This document shows positions 1 through 7,835 of a DNA stretch of 27,062 bases, in pieces. Source of the stretch: Candidatus Altimarinota bacterium (lineage in GTDB: Bacteria > Patescibacteriota > Gracilibacteria > UBA4473); the NCBI GenBank assembly GCA_020630245.1, contig JAHDBZ010000009.1:1-27062 (forward strand), in the 5' to 3' direction. The position numbers were made by a program, and so were the translations under genes. A model generated the notes under the pieces. That model did not search any database and was not told where the DNA came from. It saw only the letters and a list, made by a program, of their open reading frames with translations. Position 1 is the stretch's first letter. Each line of letters opens with the position of its first letter.

Positions 1-75
1 ACAGATCTTCATAACGTGGGCACGGTAGCGGAAGTCGGGGATTTGTCTAACGGGGGTGGTGGTTTGGGTTACTGA
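1..75 (+). CDS. possible 3' end of an upstream gene (partial)
   Basis: One forward frame stays open from the window edge to a TGA at 73-75 and would give a 24-residue tail ending in a glycine-rich stretch (SNGGGGLGY). The other two forward frames stop early. This is consistent with the end of a gene that begins outside the window, but so short a piece could be open by chance. No family can be recognised. Confidence 0.3.
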   Translation, partial: TDLHNVGTVAEVGDLSNGGGGLGY

Positions 76-121
76 AGTTTTTTTTGCATTTATTTAGTTT
101 AGTGTTTATTTTGTTTTTGAT

Positions 122-628
122 ATGCCAGAAGAAGGAGTCGGTATTGATATCAAAAGGTTTGGAAGAGAACGCCCAAGTTCCTACGAAGATACTCCGAAGT
201 ACAATAGCTATGGAGGATGTGCTCGAGCCTCTATAGACAGAAGAATTTCTGAGAAACGAAAAAATCGAGAATCTATTGCGAGGGTATTGCAGCGTTACCA
301 AAACAATATTCAAGGCAATGAACAAGATCAAAAGATCGCCATGCGAGCGAAACAAAATATTCGAAGACAATGCCTCGACGCTATTAATCGTGCGAATGAT
401 ATAGCTGTTGAAGAGGATATATTTTTTATGGAATTTTCTATTTTTAGAGCTGAAGTAAAGGCTTTGTTGCAGGCGTCAGAAGAAATGAAACTTGATCACT
501 ATAATGCTATCCTAAAGGAGCTTTTTGGTGTTGCGAGTAAGCGCTATCTTAAGTCTCCAAGAATAAAATCTTATTCAAAGTACGTGAAGCTACAGATTGC
601 GGAGAGAAAAGCTGCGCAGAGTGAATAA
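122..628 (+). CDS. hypothetical protein, 168 aa, charged and helical
   Basis: I do not recognise this protein. It has no signal peptide or membrane segment. The first 40 residues are polar and probably disordered (KRFGRERPSSYEDTPKYNSY). The rest is rich in Lys, Arg, Glu, Gln and Ala and looks helical, with a basic stretch near residues 40-60 and a basic C-terminus. The start at 122 is the only early ATG; the upstream sequence is T-rich and has no Shine-Dalgarno motif. Codon use leans to A/T more than in the neighbouring prfB and ftsZ genes, which may mean a fast-evolving or acquired gene. A 107-residue reverse-strand frame overlaps the first half and is most likely a shadow. Confidence 0.6.
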   Translation: MPEEGVGIDIKRFGRERPSSYEDTPKYNSYGGCARASIDRRISEKRKNRESIARVLQRYQNNIQGNEQDQKIAMRAKQNIRRQCLDAINRANDIAVEEDIFFMEFSIFRAEVKALLQASEEMKLDHYNAILKELFGVASKRYLKSPRIKSYSKYVKLQIAERKAAQSE

Positions 629-723
629 AGAGAATGTCGTTAGTTGGCTTTTTTGGTTTTTAGTATAGTTTTTTGTGGCTTTTGTGAATTTCCCTTCAGG
701 GGATGATTTGCAGAGCATTAGCT

Positions 724-792
724 TCAATGCCGGAGTGGGTTTGTAACCCACCTCCGAAACAGTTTAAACAGCCGACTCCGGACAAGCCGGAG
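724..792. repeat. REP-like hairpin repeat, copy 1
   Basis: The sequence TCAATGCCGGAGTGGGTTT begins an inverted repeat at 731-756, with arms CGGAGTGGGTT and AACCCACCTCCG that differ by one extra base. A second small hairpin follows at 776-792 (CTCCGG, five-base loop, CCGGAG). The first hairpin and its left flank recur at 8776-8806. This fits a small dispersed palindromic repeat. It lies between the ends of the 168-aa gene and prfB. Confidence 0.6.
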
Positions 793-850
793 CGTTCAAT
801 GTTTTAATTAAAGTATTGTAACATCACAACATCGTACAATCAAAACATTC

Positions 851-863
851 AACACCCGGTGTT
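851..863. repeat. palindrome AACACC-N-GGTGTT, copy 1
   Basis: A perfect 6-1-6 palindrome overlaps the prfB stop codon (862-864). Two more copies lie at the other end of prfB, at 1979-1991 and 2012-2024. The flank AACATTCAACACC is also repeated there in inverted orientation. Confidence 0.6.
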
Positions 864-1938
864 AGTGCCGTAACCACGCCTGCGTAAACCCTTCGAGGTT
901 ACCATCGAGGACTTTTTCAGGATTGTTGTGTTCGTGATCAGTACGGTGGTCTTTGACGAGTTTGTAGGGTTGGAGGGTGTAGGTTCGGATCTGCGAGCCA
1001 AAATTGGCGTCGAGTTTGTCGCCGCGGAGTTCTTCGAGGCGTTCGGCTTGTTGTTCGAGTTTGATCTGGGCGAGGCGAGATTTGAGGATCTTTAGCGCGG
1101 TGGCTTTATTTTGGTGTTGGGATTTTTCGTTTTGACACGTTACGACTAGGTTCAGTGGTAGGTACGTGACGCGGACGGCGCTGTCTGTCGTGTTGACCGA
1201 TTGTCCGCCGGCTCCGCTACTGCGAAACACATCAAACCGTAGATCGGATTCGGCGATGTCGAGTTCGGTGTCTTGTTCGATGGCCGGCAAAATCTCAACC
1301 TTGGCAAAAGAAGTCTGGCGGAGGCTTTTGGCATTGAAAGGGGAGAGGCGGATCAAACGATGGACGCCGTGTTCTCCCTTGAGCAAACCGTAGGCATAAT
1401 CACCACTGATTTCTATAACGGCGGATTTGAGACCCGCGTCAGACGGGGATTCTTCTATTAGATTCGCTTTCCAGCCTTGTTGCTCGGTGTGGCGGAGGTA
1501 CATGCGCTGTAGCATCTGGCAGAAGTCTTCTGCGTCCTGTCCGCCCGTTCCGACGTGCAGAGAAAGAATCACGTCATGGGTGTCGTACTCACCGTTGAGC
1601 AGGACGAGGTTTTCTGAATGATCAAAATTTTTGTTCAGTTGTTCTATTTCATTCACAAATTCTCCGATCTCGTCTTCGCTACTTTCGGTAACGAATTCCT
1701 GCAGCGCCGCCAGATTGCCCTGGATCTGCTGCCAGGCCGTGATAAAGGTTTCTAAACGAGCGGCCTCTTTAGATACTTTTTGGGCGGTGGTGTTGTCATC
1801 CCAAAACCCCGCGGCGCCCATCTGGTCATTGAGTCCCTGAAGCTGGATCTGTTTTTGGTCCAGGTCGAGTTTGGTTTCGACAGCCTGATAACGGCTCGCA
1901 AGATCTTTGAGGATTTCGAGCGCTTCGGGTTTGGTCAT
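862..1938 (-). CDS. prfB: peptide chain release factor 2
   Basis: This factor recognises UGA and UAA stop codons on the ribosome and triggers release of the finished peptide. The 358-residue protein has the N-terminal helical domain, the SPF codon-recognition tripeptide at residues 199-201 that distinguishes RF2 from RF1, and the catalytic GGQ at 244-246 (SGAGGQSVNT). The reading frame is continuous from ATG, so the +1 programmed frameshift that controls RF2 in many bacteria is absent. A TATCAT box ends seven bases before the ATG and no Shine-Dalgarno is visible, so the mRNA is probably leaderless. Its presence agrees with UGA being used as a stop in this genome. Confidence 0.97.
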   Translation of the reverse strand: MTKPEALEILKDLASRYQAVETKLDLDQKQIQLQGLNDQMGAAGFWDDNTTAQKVSKEAARLETFITAWQQIQGNLAALQEFVTESSEDEIGEFVNEIEQLNKNFDHSENLVLLNGEYDTHDVILSLHVGTGGQDAEDFCQMLQRMYLRHTEQQGWKANLIEESPSDAGLKSAVIEISGDYAYGLLKGEHGVHRLIRLSPFNAKSLRQTSFAKVEILPAIEQDTELDIAESDLRFDVFRSSGAGGQSVNTTDSAVRVTYLPLNLVVTCQNEKSQHQNKATALKILKSRLAQIKLEQQAERLEELRGDKLDANFGSQIRTYTLQPYKLVKDHRTDHEHNNPEKVLDGNLEGFTQAWLRH

Positions 1939-1945
1939 TGGTTAG

Positions 1946-1951
1946 ATGATA
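1946..1951 (-). promoter_or_regulatory. prfB -10 box
   Basis: On the minus strand this reads TATCAT and is followed by seven bases and then the prfB ATG. Transcription would begin at or next to the start codon. No convincing -35 box is seen. Confidence 0.45.
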
Positions 1952-1978
1952 GCGAGGTTGGTGAGAAAAGAAACGCTA

Positions 1979-2024
1979 AACACCGGGTGTAGACTTTCTG
2001 CTCAATTTGCTAACACCTGGTGTT
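1979..2024. repeat. paired palindromes AACACC-N-GGTGTT, copies 2 and 3
   Basis: Copy 2 at 1979-1991 has one mismatch in its last base; copy 3 at 2012-2024 is perfect. Their centres are 33 bases apart, close to three helical turns. They sit between the divergent prfB and lytic-transglycosylase-like promoters, where they could act as operators, or they may be drifting intergenic repeats. Confidence 0.5.
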
Positions 2025-2074
2025 GAATGTTGAGATGTTACGGTGTCGCAATGTTAAAATGAGTTCTGGTGATA

Positions 2075-2103
2075 TTGTTTTTTATGTCTATTCGTGGTAT
2101 AAT
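2075..2103 (+). promoter_or_regulatory. promoter of the lytic-transglycosylase-like gene
   Basis: TTGTTT (2075-2080) and a perfect TATAAT (2098-2103) are 17 bases apart. The expected start of transcription falls at about 2110, which is the A of the chosen ATG, so the mRNA would be leaderless. Confidence 0.65.
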
Positions 2104-2109
2104 TATCAG

Positions 2110-3171
2110 ATGAATGAAACTCTCAATCGGTCTGCGAACGAAAATTTTCCCGCAAAACAAATCTCGCAACTCGAGAAGGCGGAAGCGCAAATAGTATCTA
2201 AAAGCCTAGAAGCTTTCGCCGAAGCGATTGATATGGATTCGATTGTTAACAACAACGAAGAATTCAAGGCTTTGCTAGACGAGAAGGGGATAGACGTTAC
2301 GGATGTCGACTTCTCGAATCTTGCTGATCTACGCGGTAATGCGGCGCGAGCCGTGGTTCTTTTTATGCAGAAAACGGGAGGATTTGAGAAAGATGCTTTG
2401 GACGGATTTTATGGTCCTCAGACGGCTGAAATGGCGGTCGTGCGGTTCGATGTAATGCACATGGTTCGAGAGGGATTAGGTAAGCTGCAGTCGAAAGTTG
2501 AGTCACTGCTAGAAGATCCTTATGCGACTACTCGCAACTTTGAAGTACCGAGACAAACCTGCCGTACCAGAATCCAGAGAACGCTTGATGAAGCGGTAAA
2601 ACAAGGTTTGCCAAAAAATCGTTTACCAGAGCTAGAACATCGTTTGAAAAAGTATGTGATTGATAATCCTGATTTTTCTGCAACTGCAGATGTTCACAGT
2701 TTTGATGATCGTTGTACGCAGATTCGTCTTGAGTTTTTTGAAGAAGAGGCTTTGGTGAGCGACTCTGAGATCAATGATGATAAGTATGGTGTAAAACTGA
2801 CTAAGAAAGCCGCTCCGCGCTTCCTGGGTGAAACTGAGATCCGTCAAGCGGCTATAGCGGCCGGTTGGCCAGCAGCCGAGCTGGATAACGTAGTTCGTGT
2901 GTGTCTGGCAGAATGTCGCGGAAACGCTCACAATGCAGTGCGTAGTCCAAATGGAACCTATGATGTAGGTTGTATGCAAATCAATACAGTGCACTCTGTT
3001 GCTGGAGAGTTGGGAGCAGGAATTAAATTTGATGACTTACAGAATGATGATGTGGCGTGTCTAAAGCTAGCCCTAAAGATTAAGGAGAAAAAAGGTTGGG
3101 GCGAGTGGGTAACGGTGAATAATGGGAAAGCCAAAATTAGCTACCCAGATAGCGAGACAGCTGTCAGCTAG
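2110..3171 (+). CDS. lytic-transglycosylase-like protein with peptidoglycan-binding-like region
   Basis: The C-terminal 90 residues resemble the lysozyme-like SLT fold that cleaves peptidoglycan glycan strands: AECRGNAHNAV carries the likely catalytic Glu (residue 268) and NGTYDVGCMQIN matches the family's Gly-x-MQIN segment. Residues 75-115 (ARAVVLFMQ...DGFYGPQTAEMAV) resemble a peptidoglycan-binding repeat. The middle is helical and charged. The frame is open from 2020, but a good TATAAT ends six bases before the ATG at 2110, so that start is preferred and gives 353 residues. No signal peptide is visible with either start, which is odd for a wall enzyme; release by lysis, a non-classical route or a phage origin are possible. 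Confidence 0.7.
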   Translation: MNETLNRSANENFPAKQISQLEKAEAQIVSKSLEAFAEAIDMDSIVNNNEEFKALLDEKGIDVTDVDFSNLADLRGNAARAVVLFMQKTGGFEKDALDGFYGPQTAEMAVVRFDVMHMVREGLGKLQSKVESLLEDPYATTRNFEVPRQTCRTRIQRTLDEAVKQGLPKNRLPELEHRLKKYVIDNPDFSATADVHSFDDRCTQIRLEFFEEEALVSDSEINDDKYGVKLTKKAAPRFLGETEIRQAAIAAGWPAAELDNVVRVCLAECRGNAHNAVRSPNGTYDVGCMQINTVHSVAGELGAGIKFDDLQNDDVACLKLALKIKEKKGWGEWVTVNNGKAKISYPDSETAVS

Positions 3172-3179
3172 ATGCTAAA

Positions 3180-3201
3180 ACAGCCCCTTAAGAGGGACTG
3201 T
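3180..3201. terminator. hairpin between convergent genes
   Basis: ACAG-CCCC and GGG-A-CTGT arms form a short imperfect hairpin midway between the ends of the lytic-transglycosylase-like gene and ftsZ. The T-run is weak on both strands, so function as a terminator is uncertain. Confidence 0.4.
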
Positions 3202-3232
3202 CTTAGTATACCTTATTTACCCGAGTCGTGTA

Positions 3233-4387
3233 TTAGCGCATTTTGTTCCGTAGGAAGGCCGGAGTATCGAGGTCCGAGGCTTCTTCTTGGACTGGTTGTC
3301 CGTCCATTGAGAAAGCTTTGCGCATAAGTTGCGCGTGACCTGGTTTTTTCTTTTCTCCTTCTGAGAATCCCGTAGCGATCACGGTGATTTTTACTTCACC
3401 GGTGTAGTTTGGATTGATAACTGCTCCGAAGATAATATTGGCTTCTGGATCAGCGGCTTCGGTGATCACTTTAGCAGCTTCGTCGATCTCGTACATAGAG
3501 AGATCATCACCCCCCGTGATGTTGAAGAGGATTCCTTTGGCTCCACTAATCGATTGCTCGAGGAGTGGTGACTCGATAGCGGCTTTGGCCGCGTCGGTAG
3601 CGCGCGTCTCACCCGCACCGTAACCGATCCCCATGAGGGCGGTTCCAGCTGATTGCATAATGGCTTTCACATCCGCGAAATCCACATTGATCAGACCGTG
3701 TAGGGTGATCAGGTCAGCGATTCCTTGTACGCCTTGTCGTAGGACTTCGTCTACTACAGAGAAGGCATCCGTAAGGGGTGTTTTACGGTCGATGATCGAG
3801 AGAATTCGATCATTTGGGATGACGATAAGTGTGTCCACACTGGCTTTGAGATCTTCGTAACCACTGTCGGCTTTCTTGGCACGATTCATACCTTCGAAAG
3901 AGAATGGTCGAGTAACGACACCAACCGTGAGCGCTCCAAGCTCACGAGCAATATCAGCTACGACTGGAGCAGCTCCAGTTCCAGTCCCACCACCGAGACC
4001 ACAGGTAACAAATACCATGTCGGCACCTTTGAGGGCCGATTTGATCTCTTCGATAGATTCTTGGGCAGCAGCTTTCCCGATATCTGGGTTTGCGCCGGCT
4101 CCGAGACCACGGGTCGCTTCGCGACCGATGTGTATTTTGTGTTCGGCTTGCGAATGGTAGAGCGCTTGTGCGTCTGTATTGATCGCAATGAACTCTACGT
4201 TGGCAAAGTCTGAGCTTGCCATCCGGTTTACGGCATTAGAACCACCACCACCGACACCAATGACTTTGATGTTGGCGACGGGGGCCACGTCTGGAATAGC
4301 CGCGGCTTGAGTAGCGTTTGAGGCAATTTGAGCCTCTTTTCGGTCTGATGTGGCCTGATTCATGGCCGATTGGAGCAGATCTTTCAT
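3233..4387 (-). CDS. ftsZ: cell division protein FtsZ
   Basis: This is the tubulin-like GTPase that forms the division ring. The 384-residue protein has a 37-residue N-terminal extension, the GTP-binding start KVIGVGGGGSNAVNRM, the tubulin signature GGGTGTG at 132-138, and the catalytic loop region NVDFADVKAIM. It ends in the conserved tail peptide DLDTPAFLRNKMR that docks on FtsA. It follows ftsA by 65 bases and is probably co-transcribed, but TAATCT lies eight bases before its ATG, so it may also have its own leaderless promoter. The linker before the tail is short. Confidence 0.98.
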   Translation of the reverse strand: MKDLLQSAMNQATSDRKEAQIASNATQAAAIPDVAPVANIKVIGVGGGGSNAVNRMASSDFANVEFIAINTDAQALYHSQAEHKIHIGREATRGLGAGANPDIGKAAAQESIEEIKSALKGADMVFVTCGLGGGTGTGAAPVVADIARELGALTVGVVTRPFSFEGMNRAKKADSGYEDLKASVDTLIVIPNDRILSIIDRKTPLTDAFSVVDEVLRQGVQGIADLITLHGLINVDFADVKAIMQSAGTALMGIGYGAGETRATDAAKAAIESPLLEQSISGAKGILFNITGGDDLSMYEIDEAAKVITEAADPEANIIFGAVINPNYTGEVKITVIATGFSEGEKKKPGHAQLMRKAFSMDGQPVQEEASDLDTPAFLRNKMR

Positions 4388-4395
4388 GGGGTGTG

Positions 4396-4401
4396 AGATT
4401 A
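4396..4401 (-). promoter_or_regulatory. possible internal -10 box for ftsZ
   Basis: On the minus strand TAATCT is followed by eight bases and the ftsZ ATG, the same spacing seen before many genes here. No clear -35 box was found. Confidence 0.35.
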
Positions 4402-4452
4402 AGTTTTAGGATATTTTGTGGGTTCCTGAGGGTTATCGGGAACCAATTTGGG

Positions 4453-5685
4453 TTAGTTAGGGAGAATGCCTTTTATCCAGCGCATGGCGGAGTCAAAGGT
4501 CTGATTGAAATTAAAATCAAGGAGTGACGGGGTCCGTCCGTAGCGATTGGCAAACTGCAAGAGTCCGACGAGATTGGCAAAGCTTGGGTCATCAACGCGG
4601 TCTACGATACCTTCGATGTCACGTGGGAATCCGAGTTGTACCGGGAGTTGTAGTGCCTCTCGAGAGAGATCAATACAACCAGGCATTTTGACAGCACTTC
4701 CACAAAGCACTCCACCAGCTGGTAGCATGCCTTGGCGGCCAATCTTAAGTAGTTCGTCTTTCACCAACAGTAGGATCTCGTGGTATCGAGCTTCGATGAT
4801 TTTAGCCGCTTGTAATTTAGAAACCGCGTGGTTATCAGTTTTAGAGATCTGAGACAGATCGATCTCTTCGCGGTCACTGATCTCTTTTGGGAGACAAGTA
4901 CCGTATTCAATTTTTACTTTTTCAGCCGTCTCGATCGAACAACGAAGTCCGATGGCTAGATCGTTAGTGACATGTTCACCGCCGACAGGAATTACCGCAG
5001 AGTAGATGACAGAGCCTTCTTCAAAGACGGCCATATTTGTACAACTCGCTCCGATTTCGATGAGAACGACTCCGAGTTCTTTTTGGCGTCGGTCGAGCGT
5101 TGACTCGGCACAGGCGAGGATCGAAGGTACGATTTCCTGTGGGTCTACACCAGTTTGGTAGAGACATTTATCGATGTTTTTGATAGCAGAAACCTGTCCC
5201 GTGATGATATGGGCTTCGACTTCGAGTCGGATGCCGGTCATGCCGACTGGGTATTTGATGTTTTTCTGAGAGTCGACTGAGAAGCTTTTTGGGATCACGC
5301 GTAGGATCTCTCGATTAGAAGGAAGCGAAACGGCCTGAGCGGCTTCGAGTACGCGGTCGACATCGTCCTCGGTAATCTCGGCGTTTTGGCCATTAATGGC
5401 GATTACACCACGAGAGTCATAAGTCTCGATGTGTGTTCCAGAGACACCAACATAAACACGGTGAATAGGTTCTCCAGACATGCGTTCGGCGTCGTCTAGA
5501 GCGGCCGTGATGTTTGAGATAGCTTCATCAAAATCGGTGATCATACCTTTGCGGATTCCGTTAGAAGGAGAAAGGCCAACTCCGATGATGTTAATAGTGT
5601 TTTTCTTGTCTTCGACGGTTCCGACAATCGTACGAATTTTAGACGATCCAATGTCGAGTCCGACTAGTATTTTTCCTGTGCTCAT
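4453..5685 (-). CDS. ftsA: cell division protein FtsA
   Basis: An actin-like ATPase that tethers FtsZ to the membrane. The 410-residue protein begins with the phosphate-1 motif GLDIGSSKIRTIVG and contains the FtsA-specific 1C region (GMITDFDEAI onward). It ends with an amphipathic, basic segment (MRWIKGILPN) suited to membrane attachment. The phosphate-2 motif reads LIEIGASCTNMAVF where most actin-fold proteins have a D-I-G-G/A-G-T-T-D pattern, so ATP handling may be altered. It is the first gene of the ftsA-ftsZ pair and is preceded by an untranslated leader rather than a tight -10/start arrangement. Confidence 0.97.
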   Translation of the reverse strand: MSTGKILVGLDIGSSKIRTIVGTVEDKKNTINIIGVGLSPSNGIRKGMITDFDEAISNITAALDDAERMSGEPIHRVYVGVSGTHIETYDSRGVIAINGQNAEITEDDVDRVLEAAQAVSLPSNREILRVIPKSFSVDSQKNIKYPVGMTGIRLEVEAHIITGQVSAIKNIDKCLYQTGVDPQEIVPSILACAESTLDRRQKELGVVLIEIGASCTNMAVFEEGSVIYSAVIPVGGEHVTNDLAIGLRCSIETAEKVKIEYGTCLPKEISDREEIDLSQISKTDNHAVSKLQAAKIIEARYHEILLLVKDELLKIGRQGMLPAGGVLCGSAVKMPGCIDLSREALQLPVQLGFPRDIEGIVDRVDDPSFANLVGLLQFANRYGRTPSLLDFNFNQTFDSAMRWIKGILPN

Positions 5686-5719
5686 GTGTGGGTAACGTGT
5701 GGGTCAATTTGTTGGACCT

Positions 5720-5748
5720 AACCTATAGAAACTCAAACGCTTGTGCAA
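5720..5748 (-). promoter_or_regulatory. possible ftsA promoter
   Basis: On the minus strand TTGCAC (5743-5748) and TAGGTT (5720-5725) are 17 bases apart. This would give a leader of about 28-35 bases before ftsA. Confidence 0.35.
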
Positions 5749-6108
5749 ATGTTTTTTGCAGTCATAGACTGATTGAACTGATTTTTTGAACACGGAAAAA
5801 TAGGTGATTAAAGGCTTCCTTGATTTTGGGGTGAAGAAAAAAAAGTCTAAAAATTGCAAGAATGCGATGGATTGGTGAGGTGTTTAGGCCTTTATTTATA
5901 GGAGTGAAGCGTTAACAGATAACAGATAACAGGAAACCGCAATTAATCTTGTGTGTTTATTTTTCTTTTTAAGGATTTAATTCAGTTATAGATTTGAAAA
6001 ATTGAATATATTTTTTGTTCTTTTTGTTTCCATTGATTAAAAAAAATGTTCACTAATAAAGATGACAATAAATCTACGGCTAATAATGATTTCTTCGTTT
6101 AGCTGGGG
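5749..6108. other. AT-rich gene-free stretch
   Basis: There is no convincing gene between the ftsA promoter and the end of the exonuclease gene. The stretch is A/T-rich and holds a degenerate tandem repeat at 5911-5932 (TAACAGA words). An 18-codon open frame at 6046-6102 has no ribosome-binding site and is not called. No strong terminator is seen. Confidence 0.5.
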
Positions 6109-7014
6109 CTAAAACAACGTCGCCTGCTGATCATCGGGCGCCGTAGCTTTTGGCGCAGGTTTCATGCCTGCTACTTTTTCAAGGCGCCGAACAAGGCTCG
6201 GAAAGCCAAGCTCTATATAAAAGTCACGAACCGCTTCGACGGGGATCGTATAATCTGCAAAGTCATATTCAACTGGAACATCTAGGTGGATTGCCGCCAT
6301 ATGCTGGCAGTGGAGCGCTTGATCACGATTCTCGGCAAATTTGGCACGCTGTTTGTCCGATAGCTCATGGAGGTTTTCGTAGATGCCTTCGAGAGTGCCG
6401 TATTTGGCCAGTAAAGTACTGGCGCCTTTGGGGCCGACCCCAGGAACGCCTTTGTAATTATCAGAGGCATCTCCACAGATAGCTTTGTAGTCAATGACCT
6501 GCTCTGGTGTTACCCCAAGCTTTTCGATGGTCATCTCTCGATCGAAGATAAGTGGTGTCTTGCCGTTAAACTTAGCCAGTTGGACATGATTAGAAGTCAG
6601 TTGCAGAAAATCGTAATCACCACTCAGGATGTAGGCTTTGTCTCCTTGTGCCTCAGCGCGTTTGGCAAGCGTGCCGATAATGTCATCAGCCTCGAATCCA
6701 GGTTTGACGTACATAGGAATGCCAAATGATTCGATTAGAGCCTGTACTAGGGGAATTTGAGCGATGAATTCATCAGGGGCTTTGGTTCGTTGGGCCTTAT
6801 AGTTTTCATCGGCTTCGTGCCGGAAGGTCTTTTCTGGTGCGTCCAAGCAGACCACGATACTGTCTGGTTCGAAATGTTCGAGACTCTGCATGATCGTGGT
6901 AGCACAGCCATAGACTGCGTTTACCATCATATTTTTGTAAGCGGGCGCAAAACGCACCGCATAAAAACTACGGAACATCATCGCGTAGCCGTCGACCAGA
7001 AGGTGGGTTTTCAT
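6109..7014 (-). CDS. stand-alone 5'-3' exonuclease (Pol I N-terminal domain type)
   Basis: A FEN-family nuclease that removes RNA primers and flaps during replication and repair. It covers only the 5'-3' exonuclease domain of DNA polymerase I, with no polymerase domain. Visible family segments are LLVDGYAMMFRSFYA at the start with the first metal-binding Asp, VVCLDAPEKTFRHE, FEADDIIGTLA with the acidic pair, LSGDYDFLQL, and the helix-hairpin-helix GDASDNYKGVPGVGPKGA. The Met at 7014 is chosen because it places the conserved Asp directly after the start as in homologues; the frame is open 14 codons further upstream, but that stretch overlaps a repeat region. The final residues (APDDQQATLF) resemble a sliding-clamp-binding tail, which is an inference. 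Confidence 0.92.
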   Translation of the reverse strand: MKTHLLVDGYAMMFRSFYAVRFAPAYKNMMVNAVYGCATTIMQSLEHFEPDSIVVCLDAPEKTFRHEADENYKAQRTKAPDEFIAQIPLVQALIESFGIPMYVKPGFEADDIIGTLAKRAEAQGDKAYILSGDYDFLQLTSNHVQLAKFNGKTPLIFDREMTIEKLGVTPEQVIDYKAICGDASDNYKGVPGVGPKGASTLLAKYGTLEGIYENLHELSDKQRAKFAENRDQALHCQHMAAIHLDVPVEYDFADYTIPVEAVRDFYIELGFPSLVRRLEKVAGMKPAPKATAPDDQQATLF

Positions 7015-7021
7015 GGGTAGA

Positions 7022-7090
7022 TAGAGAGCGGTGGGTAGTGAGCGGAGAGCGGCCAAAACTGTTTACTGCTTACGGCTCACTGCTCTCTAA
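7022..7090. repeat. degenerate GAGAGC/GAGCGG word repeat
   Basis: The gap upstream of the exonuclease holds loose tandem words: GAGAGCGG, GTAGTGAGCGGAGAGCGG, then the complementary-looking GCTCACTGCTCTCT. The same type of word appears inside uppP at 18221-18251. Confidence 0.5.
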
Positions 7091-7134
7091 TTTGTATTCT
7101 GCCTTTTTTACATCATTTTTCAACGCTTAGTGAG

Positions 7135-7163
7135 TAGACTTTTGAGTCTAGATCTGCTACAAT
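7135..7163 (+). promoter_or_regulatory. promoter of the glycogen-synthase-like gene
   Basis: TAGACT (7135-7140) and TACAAT (7158-7163) are 17 bases apart. An ATG at 7162 lies inside the -10 box and so cannot be the start; this is why a downstream ATG is preferred. Confidence 0.5.
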
Positions 7164-7188
7164 GTTTAGATTTACCAAAAGTTTTTCA

Positions 7189-7743
7189 ATGCCCATTACT
7201 ACTAACTCACTGACGGCCATGGCAAAACCTATTTCACTTTTCACCAACAAACCTTTTGAAGTTAGCATCATCACGGATGTGCCGGTGGAATCAACCGAGA
7301 GTTTTGTGGCGGCTTGTGAAGGGATGTGCCAGCTTGGTTTTGGGATTAAAGTGATGCCAAAGGGGGATAGTGCTTGGCAAGAGGCTTGCTTCGAGCTTGA
7401 AAAGCTCTATCCAGATAATTTTGCAGTTCTAGAAGCCGTTACAAGCAACCGAGAAGTAGCGCTAAATAAAAGTCAGGTCGTGCTCTTTGCCAAGGTTCCA
7501 ACGGCCAAAGAACTGCAACTCCTCCAGAAAAAAGGTCTGGTAGCCGTACTGCCGTGGCCAACGTGTGAAAAGCATGTGGATATGATGAACTTTGATGCTC
7601 AACAAGAGTCTGGGAATTGTTTCCTCTATACACCCGCTCATACCTGGGATCTAGTGGCCACAATGGTGAGAGCCTTTGAAAACTACAAGTTCTCCTACGA
7701 CTGGGGACAGCTCAAAAAACGTTGGAAGGGGACGAAAGTTTAG
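7189..7743 (+). CDS. glycogen-synthase-like C-terminal domain protein
   Basis: The 184-residue protein resembles the C-terminal Rossmann half of GT5 glycogen/starch synthases: a KGDSAWQEACFELEKLYP segment like the family's stretch after the hinge, a GLVAVLPWP...VDMMNFD segment, then ESGNCFLYTPAHTWDLVATM followed by RAFENY and a tryptophan-rich tail. It lacks the N-terminal half with the acceptor site and the KxGGL motif, so it is unlikely to be an active synthase alone. The start could be 7189 or the ATG at 7219; an earlier ATG at 7162 falls inside the promoter -10 box. It might bind a nucleotide sugar or be a degenerate relative; this assignment is an inference from pattern only. Confidence 0.5.
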   Translation: MPITTNSLTAMAKPISLFTNKPFEVSIITDVPVESTESFVAACEGMCQLGFGIKVMPKGDSAWQEACFELEKLYPDNFAVLEAVTSNREVALNKSQVVLFAKVPTAKELQLLQKKGLVAVLPWPTCEKHVDMMNFDAQQESGNCFLYTPAHTWDLVATMVRAFENYKFSYDWGQLKKRWKGTKV

Positions 7744-7822
7744 ACTCTAGAGAGAGAACGCGAGAACACGAGATAAGGAGGGCTAAGGAATTAGTTCTTT
7801 TTTAAGATTTGACGTCTTGGTC

Positions 7823-7828
7823 TAGAAT
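7823..7828 (+). promoter_or_regulatory. -10 box of the LysE-type gene
   Basis: TAGAAT is followed by seven bases and the ATG at 7836. A TTGACG at 7809-7814 is too close (8-base spacer) to be its -35 box. Confidence 0.4.
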
Positions 7829-7835
7829 AGGGGAC

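Noticed and set aside
47..370. 107-aa minus-strand open frame
   Set aside because: It overlaps the start of the 168-aa plus-strand gene and has no upstream promoter or family resemblance.
862..1938. Programmed frameshift in prfB
   Set aside because: The frame is continuous from ATG to TAA and has no in-frame UGA or slippery CUU-UGA site.
6046..6102. 18-codon open frame in the gene-free stretch
   Set aside because: It has no ribosome-binding site or placed promoter, and such short frames are expected by chance in A/T-rich DNA.
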